Shown here piece by piece: positions 11,342 to 21,328 of a DNA stretch of 64,000 nucleotides. Under the pieces are notes generated by a model. The model did no database searches, was not told where the DNA came from, and saw only the letters and a program-made list of their open reading frames with translations. The position numbers were made by a program, and so were the translations under genes. The stretch's first letter is position 1; every line of letters starts with the position of its first letter. Origin of the DNA: Massariosphaeria phaeospora (taxonomy: Eukaryota; Ascomycota; Dothideomycetes; Pleosporales); NCBI GenBank assembly GCA_011032825.1, contig JAADJZ010000029.1, forward strand, positions 62,001-126,000. Reading direction: 5' to 3'.

Positions 11342-12685
11342 CTACTCGAGCTTGTCGATGATGGCTTCGACCGGTCCGGGATCATAGTAGTCTCCAGGTC
11401 TGGCAGCTGTTCGAACAGACCGTCGAACACGCGAGCCCACTCCGTTGTCTGGTGGCGCTGCAATCTTGACCATTCTTGCCTTAGAGATTCTTGCCTTAGA
11501 GATTCTTGCCTGGGTGCTGGCGTCAAGCTTCTTCTTATCTTATACGCGGTGACGCTTCCTAGGTTTTTGCGCAGTGAGGCGTTTGTTCGTTTCTTCCTCG
11601 GATGACAGGCTGGAGTGTTCTGTATCCGAATCCGGAATTATTCGACGTCCAAATGGCCTCTTCCTGTTCTTGTTACAGAGCTCGCTGTCGTCCGCCGCAG
11701 CCATCTCGTCATCGGATCCTGATGGAATATGTATCACGGGCGACTGGGCAGAGGGGGGTGGTATGTGTCGCAGGCCATCACTTGGCTTCCACATAGACTG
11801 TAGGGTATGCTGCACCATACCTGATGCCTCTGGTAAGAGAATGACCGGTTTTTTGAGGCCTATTGTTGCACTAGGTGGTTTGATTGATGATTTCTTGTTT
11901 ACCTCAGCGTCTTCCCCCCCCACCTAGTGGGCGCCGACATCCTCGATCTCTGGCTTGAATGAACTGGTTGAAGACGACATCGTCACATTCACATGTTCTG
12001 ACGGAGTAATCAAGGGCGAGGTCACCGCGACCTTCTCGTCAGGAGCTGGGAGAGAGATCATTGTGATCGGGGGCTCTAGAGCCACCGTCTCAGGTATCTT
12101 TGGCTTTGATGAACTGGTTGAAGACGACGTCGTCACATCCTGCAGAGCAGGGCGGATAGTTGCTTTTAGTTGATGTTTAACGTCGGTCTATCCTTATCAT
12201 TAGCGCGGTGGTATGAGAGGTACTGTGATTGGTTTACCTTCTTGTCCTGCTCGCCGCTGTTGTCTTGCTCGCTGCCATTGTCCTGCTCGCCGCCGTTACA
12301 ATGCTTGCTGCGGTTGCCATGCTTGCCGATGTTGCCATGCTTGCCGCTGTTGTCCTGCTTGTTGTGCTCGTCTTGACCAAGCCTGCATCGATGAGGATCC
12401 TGGCTACAGTGCGGGCGATTATGCTGGAGTATCTGTCGTGGGACCAATCCAAGGCCTCGCCGTATTCGAACTCTTGCTCGTCGAGCTGAGTCTTCGCGTC
12501 GGTTTCGACCGCATTCACGCTTGGATAGGTGCTCTGCAGCGTAAGGAGTGATTTAGCCCTGACTGCCGTAGCTCGCATCCTCTCTAAAGCATCAAGTTAG
12601 TGTCATGCTTTGACGCAGTGCTAGGGTGAGAGAACACACCACTGTACGAATACACTGGAGCAGTCTGCTTGCTGCTGCTAGCCAT
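11342..12685 (-). pseudogene. Decayed member of local gene family (copy A)
   Basis: Minus strand. Exon 1 12685-12640 (MASSSKQTAPVYSYS), intron 12584-12639, exon 2 from 12583 with the family block (LQSTYPSVNA and RYSSIIARTV), then an intron 12158-12237 (GTAAAC to TGCAG) and a long Ser/Thr-rich to Lys/Arg-rich third exon ending with DYYDPGPVEAIIDKLE and TAG at 11342-11344. It is broken: the block frame and the repeat frame (GEQDNSGEQDKK) differ, TAG interrupts at 11924-11926 and TAA at 11540-11542. Both stops lie where a C-to-T change in CpA context would create them. The charged tail (NRKRPFGRRIIPDSD, QKPRKRHR) suggests a former nuclear or nucleic-acid-binding protein, an inference. The intron at 12158-12237 has a matching intron-like segment at about 9866-9980, supporting duplication. 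Confidence 0.6.
12244..12369 (+). repeat. 18-bp minisatellite, about 7 units
   Basis: Units close to GTCCTGCTCGCCGCTGTT repeat with an 18-bp period seven times. They lie within exon 2 of the decayed copy A and encode the SKHxN/GEQDN-type hydrophilic repeat on the minus strand. Confidence 0.8.
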
Positions 12686-13061
12686 CTTAATGGGATGTCG
12701 TGTCATACTGGAGAAAGAGATGAGTTGTGAGCGGGTCGGTAAATGCAGCGTAGAGCGATTGCTTGTGAGAGGAAATAGCAGCAGACTGGAGGGCAGCGTA
12801 GAGCAATTGCGTGTGAGACGAGGTGTGAGAGTGAGTGTGAGTGTAGCGTAATATCGGGCGGTGACAAACGCCAGCTGGTTCGGTAAAGTGGTCCGATGGG
12901 TTTCTTCCTTCCATTATTGTCGTCGTCGTTGTCATGGCTTCTCCGCGCCTACCATGCTCGGGGTGCTTACTGCCCTGCGCCAGGCTCTGGACTTGTTGCG
13001 CTTTCGCCTTACGACGAAACACTCTCGAAGATTTCATGGCCTCCTGGCCCTCGATCCTTCG

Positions 13062-13189
13062 GATCTTCGCTCGTCGGGATCATGTCCCGTAGAGTTTTCA
13101 GCCTGCGGGCCTTTAATCCCTTGTAGATCTTCGCTCGCCACGATCGTGTCCTGGGGTTTTTCTGGTCTGCGGGCCTTTAGTCCCTTAAG
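13062..13189 (+). repeat. 64-bp imperfect tandem duplication
   Basis: Two units start GATCTTCGCTCG at 13062 and 13126 and share the block CTGCGGGCCTTTA followed by TCCCTT. Differences are mostly transitions. Confidence 0.7.
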
Positions 13190-14051
13190 GATCTCCTCCT
13201 TTCCAATCATTTCCCGAGGAAATACTATCTACTTAGCGGTTTCGGCGCAATCCTCAACTACCTAGCCAACGCTGTCCGAGTCTTCTGCCGTTCGTAGACT
13301 GCGACCCACTTTCTCCACAGGCTCACTTCCTCTCCTCTTCGCCGCAGTTGGCCTGGTCTGCGCTCCAGCAACTGCATCTTACCATCCACATATGCTAACC
13401 TAACCTACCCGCAGGTCGTCGCTATTGCTTGCACAATCTTCCTCCACAACGGAACGCAGCTACGTTAGAACTTCGAACCCCATCGGCACATACCCCGTCG
13501 CATCATCCTCTTCATTGCCGTTGGCTTAGTCTATCCCTAACCACTGCATCTGACCAGTCAGTGGCTATCTTCGCGATTGCGTACCGCGGTGGCATTCGGG
13601 CTTCGATTACCCTCGCATCGCTCGATTTACGGTCGCGCGCCACACTTCCGGTGGCTGCGGAGCCAGAATACCACGCATGTAAGTTGCTGCCCTGCTAAAC
13701 CTCTAACTAGACCCTTTAGTTAGATGTTGTGCCTCGTGAGCGGCAGGAGCGTCGGCGCGGACCAGGCGTGGGGTTGGACTTTGGGTGGGTTAGAATTTGG
13801 AGCGTACCGGTACACTGTACAGATAGGCTTGCATTTGAATAGATTACGAGTTAAAGCATCCTTCCTCGTCTCCAACATCTTCATGCTTTTCCTGGATGGT
13901 GTGCCGCCGTATGCGATATCTCGTATTCGGAAGAGGTTGAGACGAAAACGCAGCAGACCTCGGGATGACGTATGGGCCGTGCAGTGCAGGGTATCGCTGT
14001 CATGAAGTCTCCAGTACTCTAGACCGACTAACGTTACAACTACAACACTCA

Positions 14052-14169
14052 GTCTCGGTGTCCCAAAGGAAGGAGATCGGTAACGCTGCTAAGGTCGAAA
14101 TACCAGATCAACTAGACTTCATCTATCTATCTTGTATTTCCCTGGATCCCCACCACTATATATGTACTA
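14052..14169 (+). repeat. Diverged direct repeat, right copy
   Basis: Partner of 8718-8834, same orientation. Relative to the left copy it shows GGTAACG for GGCGACG, GTCGAAATA for GCCGAAACA and TTCATC for TTCGTC, a C-to-T and G-to-A bias. It lies just past the 3' end of the CYP505-type gene. Confidence 0.75.
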
Positions 14170-14237
14170 CACACTCTCCAAAACCATCGGCTCTCTCTCC
14201 ACACCGCAGCAATCTCTTTCCCCTGCATCCCTTCCCG

Positions 14238-17200
14238 TCACTCAAACACATCACTAACATACCTCTCCTCTCGCATCCCCTCCAACCACTTCCGCGCCTC
14301 CACCTCACCCCTCCCCTTCCCTCCCTCCCTCCAAATCCGCTTACACACCTCCGCCGTGCTCCTCGCCAACTTGCTCGCACTCCCACACACAAAGATCTTC
14401 GCTTTGCGCTCGCGAAACAAGCCCGCCAGCTCCCCGCGATCATCCCACATGCGCTCGTGCACGTATTTGTATGTCCTCCGTGTGTCCTTGCCCTTCTTAG
14501 CGGATCCCTGAGGCCCGACCTTGGAAAAACACGGCCGTACGTCGACGACGCCTTCGGCTTCCCACTTCTTCAGCTCGTCTGCGTAGAGGAAGTCTTTCTC
14601 GTAGTGGCGACATCCGAAGTAGAGGATTGCGGGGCCGAGAGCCGCGTTGCGGGCTGCTTTGATAGTGGCGCGCTCTTGCAGGAAGCCGCGCATAGGCGCG
14701 ATGCCGGTGCCGGCTGCGATCATGACGATGGGCGTCGTGGGGTCGAGCGGTAAGTGGAAGTTGACGTTGGTGGAGCGCGTGAAGCAGCGGATGCGGGCGC
14801 CGGCATCCTGGCGCGCGAGGTACGTGGACGCGACGCCGAGGAATTGGTCGCTGCCGGACCAGGCGGGGCTGTCGAGGACGTCGTAGGTGATGGATGCGGT
14901 GAGTGTCTCGGCGGGTTTTCCGTCGGGCGTTTGGGTGAATGCGATGTTTGCGAGGGGCGATGAGGAGATGCTGAATTGGCGGGGCGTGAGGGGCTTTAGC
15001 ATGTCCAGGTAGGCGGCGAAGGGAAGCTGTGTGTCGGGGTTGTCTTCGAGAAGATCGAGGACGCTGTAGCGCTTTGCTAGAACCTCGTTTTTATACGTCT
15101 CGTCCTGTGCCAGTTCGCATATCATAGCACGCTTGTCCTCAGGCGTGGCTTCAGCGAGAGCCTGGATCTGTCGCTGAGAAGCCGGCGTGCCCAGTTCCAC
15201 ACGAGTCGTGAGCAGGTCAAAGACGGATATAGGATGTTCCGTCAAGAGATAGGCCTTGTTCGTTGCGGTCACGGCGATCGCGTCATCCGGACTAAGGTCG
15301 AAACGCTTGAGAACACGCTTTACGGTATTCGGGTGGTTCGATGGCAAAATCACCAAGTAATCACCAGACCTGTATCCGCTTCCCAGTGGCAGTTCGATCT
15401 CCATATGTCTCTTTCTCAATCCGACTTCGATGCCGCCAAGATCTTTGTTGACCTTGACAATACCGTACCCCAAGTCCTGACCACCGAGATGAGTGGCAAA
15501 CTTCGGCGCAGAAATTTCGGCCTTCAGTTCACCACTAGCAACCTCAGTGGTTGTGCCGCTAGATCTTCTGAGATCGGCCCACATGATCTCGGTCCAGTCT
15601 TCCCAAGGCCCCATTATATCGTATCTGACATCAACAAAGCCTGTCTTCGTGACCCTTTTGGCGCCCATCTTCTCAAAATGCTCGTCGATGAGTTTCGGTA
15701 CGCGGTGGAATGTATCGACCCAGTCGCTATTGCCGACGCCAAAGACAGCGTACTCGACTCCTTCGAAGAGATTGGATGAGACATGTGCTTCGAGCCATGT
15801 AACAAACTTCTTTGCGTTGTCCGCCGGCTTTCCCTCATAAGAAGGTACGATAATGATGACAGGCTGATCCTTGGGAACATACTCGGTAGCTGAGTCAAGT
15901 GTTCCAACACTAGCTTTAAAGCCAAAACGAGGGGCTTCCGATTCCAGTTCTTCCGCGTAGGCCTTGCAAGTACCTGCCTGAGAGCCGTAGAGAACGGTGA
16001 TTGGCTTCAACAATTGATTTGCGGCACTACTGACAGCTCCTTGGCCAGCCTCCTTATGTTGAACTTGGATGGATGCGGAAAGTGCTCCGCCGAGGTTTCC
16101 AAGATCACGACCGGGCCTCCTACGGACTTTGATGCTGAAGTCGCCAGGCTTGAAGGTCAGAGCCACTTGAATATCTAAAGCGAGGGTTAGCATGTATCAT
16201 GTGGGATGCCAGGAAGTCATACTCAGCTCATAACTCGGATTCGACATCTCGACTTGGAAGTTCTGCAGGATAAGCGCAACCACGAGAACCATTTCCTGTT
16301 CCGCAAAAGCTCGTCCTATGCAAGCTCGCTCGCCATCCCCGAAAGCCTTGAACGCGTTCCGCGGCAGCTTCTCATATCCTCCGTTCATAAATCGTCCAGG
16401 GCGAAAGGTGTCGGCGTCATCTCCCCAAACTTTGGGATCGTGATGGAATGGAAAGAGGTTGCACAAGATCTCATCCTCGGGAGCCACATCATATTTCCCC
16501 GCTATTTTCGTGCGCTTGAGGGCGTGCTTGCTGAAAATGGCGATCGGGCCCATATATCGGAGCGCTTCATACATAGCGTACTTTATGTATACCAGCTTGG
16601 AAAGATGCTTCGGTGTCAGGGGGCCGTCGCCAAGGACCTCGTCAACTTCCTGCTGTGCTCTCATGTACGTGTCTGGGTTCTTGAGTAGATGATAAAACAA
16701 GAATCCCAGGGTGCCGCTTGTAGTTTCGTGACCCGCAACCTGAATATCTTAGCAGACATGAGAGGGAAATTGACGAAAGGCTTACCAAGAACGTAACCAT
16801 GTTATGCCTGATATTCTCCAGGCTCATTGTCTCTCCTGTTTCGGGGTCTTTGTCATTCAACATGTGGTTGAGGAGATCATCGCTGTCCGGTTGTGGATAA
16901 GCCTGTCTGTCAGCAACAATCTCATCGCATAGATCATGCATAGCCTTGACATTTTCTATGTTCTGAGCGGCCGAAAAGATGCGGAGCCTGTTCTCAATTC
17001 CAAGTCTATTCGCTCTCCTACCACTCTCCGTCAGGACATTAGCCATTTGGCCAACGAAAGGATGTGGCTCCTCAGAGTAGAAGTTGTTGAAGCGGAAGCC
17101 GAATGCACATAGGCCAATCATGTCGAAGGTCAATCTTGCACTAAGCGTGAGCAATACTAGTGGCAAATCTGTTCTTGAGACTCACCTTGTGAAGATATCA

Positions 17201-17740
17201 CTACAAAGGATGTCGTGTCTAGTTCCGAAGCGATCCCACTGGAGGAGCATCTGTGAAGCGATGTCCATCATGCCTCCAAACATCTTCAGAGTTCAGTACG
17301 GCGTTATACAATGCCATGGAAAGGTACCAACCTTCTTGACGCCCAGCGGACCGAACATTGGCATCAACAACCTGTGCGCGACGCCCCAGCTCTGTGTAGT
17401 CAGAATTGAGGTTTCGACAGCCTAGCGACGGTCATTTACATACCTGTTCAGTAGGGTAGGCGGTGAAGAGTCCATCCTTGAGGAGCGCTCGAAGTTCAGT
17501 GAGGGTAGTGTCGATCACCTTTTCGAAGCGATCCCCATCAAGAAGGTCTACGACTGTTTCATAGTGGTTGCACACGATCATGGTGCGCCCTGGGAGCGAG
17601 AGCTTGAAGATAGGACCATATATCTCAGCAAGTCTCCAAAGTGACCCGGCCGAGTTTGAGGGATCAATGTCCCCTAAGTTTCCCATCAGAAACCGGGTCG
17701 TCGGCTGAGGGATCGGTAGGGAATCTTGTTGAGAAGCCAT
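14238..17740 (-). CDS. Self-sufficient P450-reductase fusion (CYP505-type)
   Basis: Exons 17740-17444, 17391-17332, 17283-17186, 17140-16786, 16739-16223 and 16174-14238 give 1087 residues. The N-terminal half is a P450: I-helix AGHETTSG (about 272-279), ExxR at 328-331 and heme loop FGDGERACIG with ligand Cys410. A short linker leads to an NADPH-cytochrome P450 reductase half: flavodoxin-like FMN domain (ITVLYGSQAGTCKAYAEEL, YAVFGVGNSDW), FAD-binding region (RQFSISSSPL) and NADPH-binding region (IVMIAAGTGIAPMRGFLQER, YFGCRHYEKDFLYADEL). This is the P450foxy/P450BM3-like layout; characterised relatives hydroxylate fatty acids at subterminal positions, and some act in secondary metabolism (Fum6). 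ATG at 17740 gives the family's typical soluble start without a membrane anchor. Donor GTTGGT of the second intron is non-consensus. Same orientation as the two following enzymes. Confidence 0.95.
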
Positions 17741-18612
17741 AATTATATGTGCTAGAGAGGTGCAAGGTGATGATGCTAGCTTTAAAAGCTGAACGGAAGA
17801 GGATACGGAATGGATGGGATGGGAAATCAAAGGAGACGGTCGCGACTTATATTTCATATAGTGAGTAACGAGAGGTATTTTTCCAATCTAACATACCTTC
17901 CTTGACCGTAGTCGACGCATGTGTCCTCCGGTCTCCGACTGCATCTGAATAGAGTACCTGCACGAATCAAATATGGCACTGTGCTGCTTCTTCCGGCCTC
18001 CGACCCCTAGCAGCTTGCCGCTTGCAGCTTCCGGATATCGGGGTTTATACCTTCCGCGCGTGTTTCGTGATGCTTACGTTGTCTGGAGACTATCATTTGA
18101 GATCGCAGATTTCATTGTGTTGAGTACTGTGCAAAAGTCACACCTAACTCGAATTCTCGGTCACGATAAAGATGCTCCGGGGCACTTACTAGAGTTCCGT
18201 AATGCCACACTACAAAAGTTCAGCCATACGAATTTCCACAACTAGACACCCGATTTAAAGTCGAGTCAGGTCGTCTTGGGGTTAGCGTTGAATGCGAACT
18301 GTTTGCCGCGGAATAACATAAATACTATCACATAATCTGTGGGACTGCGGGACAACGAAAACACCGACCGCGCGTCCTACGACCGAGCAGTCTTGGCCTC
18401 AGACTCGTGCTGACGCATATGGTGTTCGCTCGGCCGAGCAGGTGCCGACCGAGTGCCGCACGCCTTCGCCATATTGCGACGCTCACGAACCCGAGTGCAA
18501 TTCGATGCTAAAGAACACGCAAATAGACGAGAATGATCTTCGTTGGTTTTTGACGGTTTGTGTTGGTCTTAAGATTATTGGAGTACGTAGTCGATACGCC
18601 ATGACGAGAATC
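17741..18612. other. Spacer upstream of the CYP505-type gene
   Basis: Promoter region of the fusion gene and 3' region of the SDR gene. No other gene seen; the plus-strand ORF 17973-18245 has no recognisable product. Confidence 0.5.
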
Positions 18613-19626
18613 CTACCACTCTTGCACTTGTTCATTCCTCCAGAATGTTCCAGTTGCGCCCTTGATATCCTGGAGCGCTAGAAAGACGGGCGTCTGCGCA
18701 CCCTCATCCGGAGTCTTGACCCCATTGCCCTTGGTCATGTCGGTATTAACGTAACCGGGACAGCAAGAATTGATCAAAGCCGTGCTTCCGTTCTCTTTTT
18801 CTGAATATGCCAGTGCACGGGTGGCCCCAATGAGCCCGGCCTTAGAGACGGCATAAGCGGCACTTGGAAAGCCAGCTTCTTTCTCTCTGCCAGCGTCGAC
18901 GGCCGATTGGAAGTCCTTCATGAGATCGGTCACATCGGCTTCCGTCTTCGAGGCCAGGAACCGGTTCCGGATTTCTTCGGAGAATTGACCGAGTTTTCCA
19001 GCCGTGCTCGCTACGTTGATCAATCGGCCATGCGGTTTGAGAAGCGAGAGGAAAGTGTGGGAGGCCTCGAGTGTGCTGTAGTAGTTGCACCCTAGAGTGG
19101 TTTTGACAACATTGGTATCTACTCTCGTTAACGAAATTGAACATTTTACTGTGTGAATAGGGCCACTACCGAAGCCGTTCATCGCGATCCCAGCGTTATT
19201 GATGACGAAATCGATTCCCTCTCCATGTGCTTGTTTGAGGTATTCGGTGAAGGTTTTTATGCTATTAATGTCCGTGACATCTAAAGCATGATACTTGATC
19301 TCAGAGATTCCACCATCGACTTTTAACGCCTTCGCTTTCTTCAGCTGGGCATCTTCTTGGAGATCCTTCAGTGCACCTTCACCCCTGCTCTTGTCTCGAG
19401 CTGTGAGGTAGATCAAGAAGGACCCGCTATTGAGGGGTGATTTGGGGTATTGCAGAGCGAGCTGTCGGACTGCAACAGGATGAGGAATTATGTCCGATGG
19501 AGAGTGTGATGGTGCATACCTATAGCAAGCCCAATGCCCTGTAAACGTCAGTAGATGATGATTGAAGTGTCTGAAAACAGCTACCTTGTTCGCGCCAGTC
19601 ACAACGCCGACTCTGCTGTAGGACAT
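18613..19626 (-). CDS. Short-chain dehydrogenase, carbonyl reductase (CBR1)-like
   Basis: Exons 19626-19585, 19538-19520 (only 19 nt), 19469-19170 and 19118-18613 give 288 residues. It is a classical NADPH-dependent SDR: the Rossmann motif TGANKGIG is assembled across the first intron, NNAG is present (DFVINNAGIAMNGF), then Ser of INVAS and the catalytic YAVSK. The insert between strand 5 and the active site (about 40 residues with FSEEIRNRFLASKTEADVTD) and the C-terminal CCPGYVNTDMT are typical of CBR1-type monomeric carbonyl reductases. Skipping the third intron (19119-19169) also leaves an open frame, but the spliced reading (NGFDTNVVKTTL) matches the family better. Likely substrate: small ketones or quinones; true substrate unknown. 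Same strand as the CYP505 gene and the methyltransferase. Confidence 0.9.
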   Translation of the reverse strand: MSYSRVGVVTGANKVAVFRHFNHHLLTFTGHWACYRYAPSHSPSDIIPHPVAVRQLALQYPKSPLNSGSFLIYLTARDKSRGEGALKDLQEDAQLKKAKALKVDGGISEIKYHALDVTDINSIKTFTEYLKQAHGEGIDFVINNAGIAMNGFGSGPIHTVKCSISLTRVDTNVVKTTLGCNYYSTLEASHTFLSLLKPHGRLINVASTAGKLGQFSEEIRNRFLASKTEADVTDLMKDFQSAVDAGREKEAGFPSAAYAVSKAGLIGATRALAYSEKENGSTALINSCCPGYVNTDMTKGNGVKTPDEGAQTPVFLALQDIKGATGTFWRNEQVQEW

Positions 19627-20002
19627 TGTGGAACGACCTGCGATGATTTTGATGGGATTGCGGGATTGCGGGATTGCGAAGAAAGCAGTGGTGAGGTGAT
19701 CATAGCTCGGGTCATTTGCTCGGTATTTAGAGGTTAATGCCGAGGCTCACGCTAATCACGTCATAGATATCAACCCCAAACCCATCCCATCCACCCTCGA
19801 TTCGATAATGCGAGCCACTCGTGTCACTGGACGAACACCTCTCCCATATACTACAAGTCATACAAGGGTCTTATCAACCGGCGTCTATACCTATAGCATA
19901 TCATGGGATTCGTAGTGGCTACTTCAGAGGTCCATGACCTAAGTGAAAAGCACCCAATCCCCGCGAACATCTTCTATATATACTGGTAGCTCGTTACGGG
20001 TA

Positions 20003-20989
20003 TCAAGCTTTCTTCTTCAATTCTCCCACAACGAACGGTATCGGATCCCTTGGCTGGTAGTACTTCAGGTCGAACAGGTCCCACTCCCCAGCGTCCTTCA
20101 GGTAATCCACTGTATGTCTCTGCAGCTCGCAACCGCCCATGAACAACGGCCACCCAAGCAGCGTGAATGCCAGCTGCGACAGTCTCGCAAAAAAGCGGCC
20201 CTCAGTTCTCCAAGGGTTGACGACATGCTCGCAGATCACCATCCGGCCCCCAGGCTTCAACAACGCATACAATCCTCTAATCGTCTCTTTCGGGCGTGGG
20301 ACCCCACACAGCACCCTCACACAGCAGATTTCGTCGAAGATGCCGTCCTCGGCCGTACCCCCAGTGCCGCTGTGTCCAAGGATGCCGCTCTCGTGTAGTG
20401 CAGGTATCAGAGACTCTGGTTCGCCGCCACAGAGGAGCGCGTGGTACTTATTCGCGAAACCCGTTTTACCGGCGTTGCGCAGGAGACCTGCGTGCAGGTC
20501 TTCAGCAGGCTCGGCGCCATACATTGCGGTGATTTTGCCAGCATCAAAGCGCGAGAGTATTTCGCCACTTCCAGGGCCGATGTCGAGGACCAGGCCTTGG
20601 GATTTCCTTAGGAGTTCTGTACAGGGCCCCGGCATGTCTATGGACATCTGTTCGCCTGAAGTGCACGTTAGTCGTGGAAGGGACAAGATTCCATGTATAA
20701 ACCGCGGAGTAAAGGTCTGGATTGGGGTAGGGCAGCGCTACCATTGTGCGCCCAGAGTCTAGCAAAGCTCTTGTAGCGGAGCTCGGTGAACTTGAAGAGC
20801 TTCCATGGTTGACGATCGATGAAGATGATCTCGACAATGGTCATAAAAAAGTCTAGAACAATCAAGTTAGTTTCTAGAGCTGTGAGGCTGGGGTATTGAG
20901 CAAGCGTTACGGTATATCGATATAAGCAGCAACAACAACGGACGAAGAAGCGTAGGAATATTGTTTCCTATCCATGCCGGCGGACACAT
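20003..20989 (-). CDS. SAM-dependent methyltransferase, METTL7-like
   Basis: Exons 20989-20911, 20852-20742 and 20655-20003 give 280 residues. The N-terminus is hydrophobic (LLRPLLLLLISIY and FFMTIVEIIFI), fitting a membrane anchor as in METTL7-type (class I, methyltransferase 11 fold) proteins. Motif I is LVLDIGPGSGEI, with an acidic turn at GAEPAEDL; the later strand KPGGRMVICEHV is motif III-like. The C-terminal part (LGWPLFMGGCELQRHTVDYL) is characteristic of METTL7/UbiE-like fungal proteins. Human METTL7 proteins methylate thiols on lipid droplets/ER; substrate here is unknown. The first exon is proposed because its splice joins in frame and supplies the expected anchor; an internal ATG at 20844 is an alternative start. 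Transcribed in the same direction as the SDR. Confidence 0.85.
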
Positions 20990-21193
20990 GTTCGCTGCGC
21001 TGTTATGCTAATGGAGAGTGATGTCTGTTAACGATGTGTGACGGGCGGATCTGTGCGAACCAATGCGGTGAGATGATAAGATGATGGAGCTAGACTTCGA
21101 ATGTCGAATACAGCAGAGAGCGTTTTTATATGGAACTCGTACTCGCACCCATGTTCGACGTCGATCGATGAGACTTGCGCGTGAAGCCTCCTA

Positions 21194-21227
21194 ACGTGTC
21201 CGTGCGCGTGATGCACGCGGAACACCA
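21194..21227 (+). repeat. Left terminal inverted repeat of the transposon
   Basis: 34 bp, inverted match of 23236-23269. It contains an internal palindrome-like core around GTGCGCGTGATGCACGC. Confidence 0.93.
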
Positions 21228-21328
21228 TAAACGTTCTACTAGCAATGAGGCAATAGAGCCAGCCACAATCAATATTATCATGAGAATTTTTAGCAGAGTA
21301 CTATATCGATACTTGCGATTAATTTGCG

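Larger units (their letters stand above)
12686..14237. other. Spacer upstream of copy A
   Basis: Holds two copies of a 26-bp repeat (12745-12770 and 12793-12818, starting GCAGCGTAGAGC), a 64-bp tandem pair (13062-13189) and the right copy of the flanking repeat (14052-14169). Plus-strand ORFs here (for example 12861-13265) have no recognisable product. Confidence 0.45.

Noticed and set aside
12861..13265. Plus-strand ORF of 134 codons over the tandem repeat
   Set aside because: Its apparent repeats come from the 64-bp DNA duplication, and nothing recognisable is encoded.
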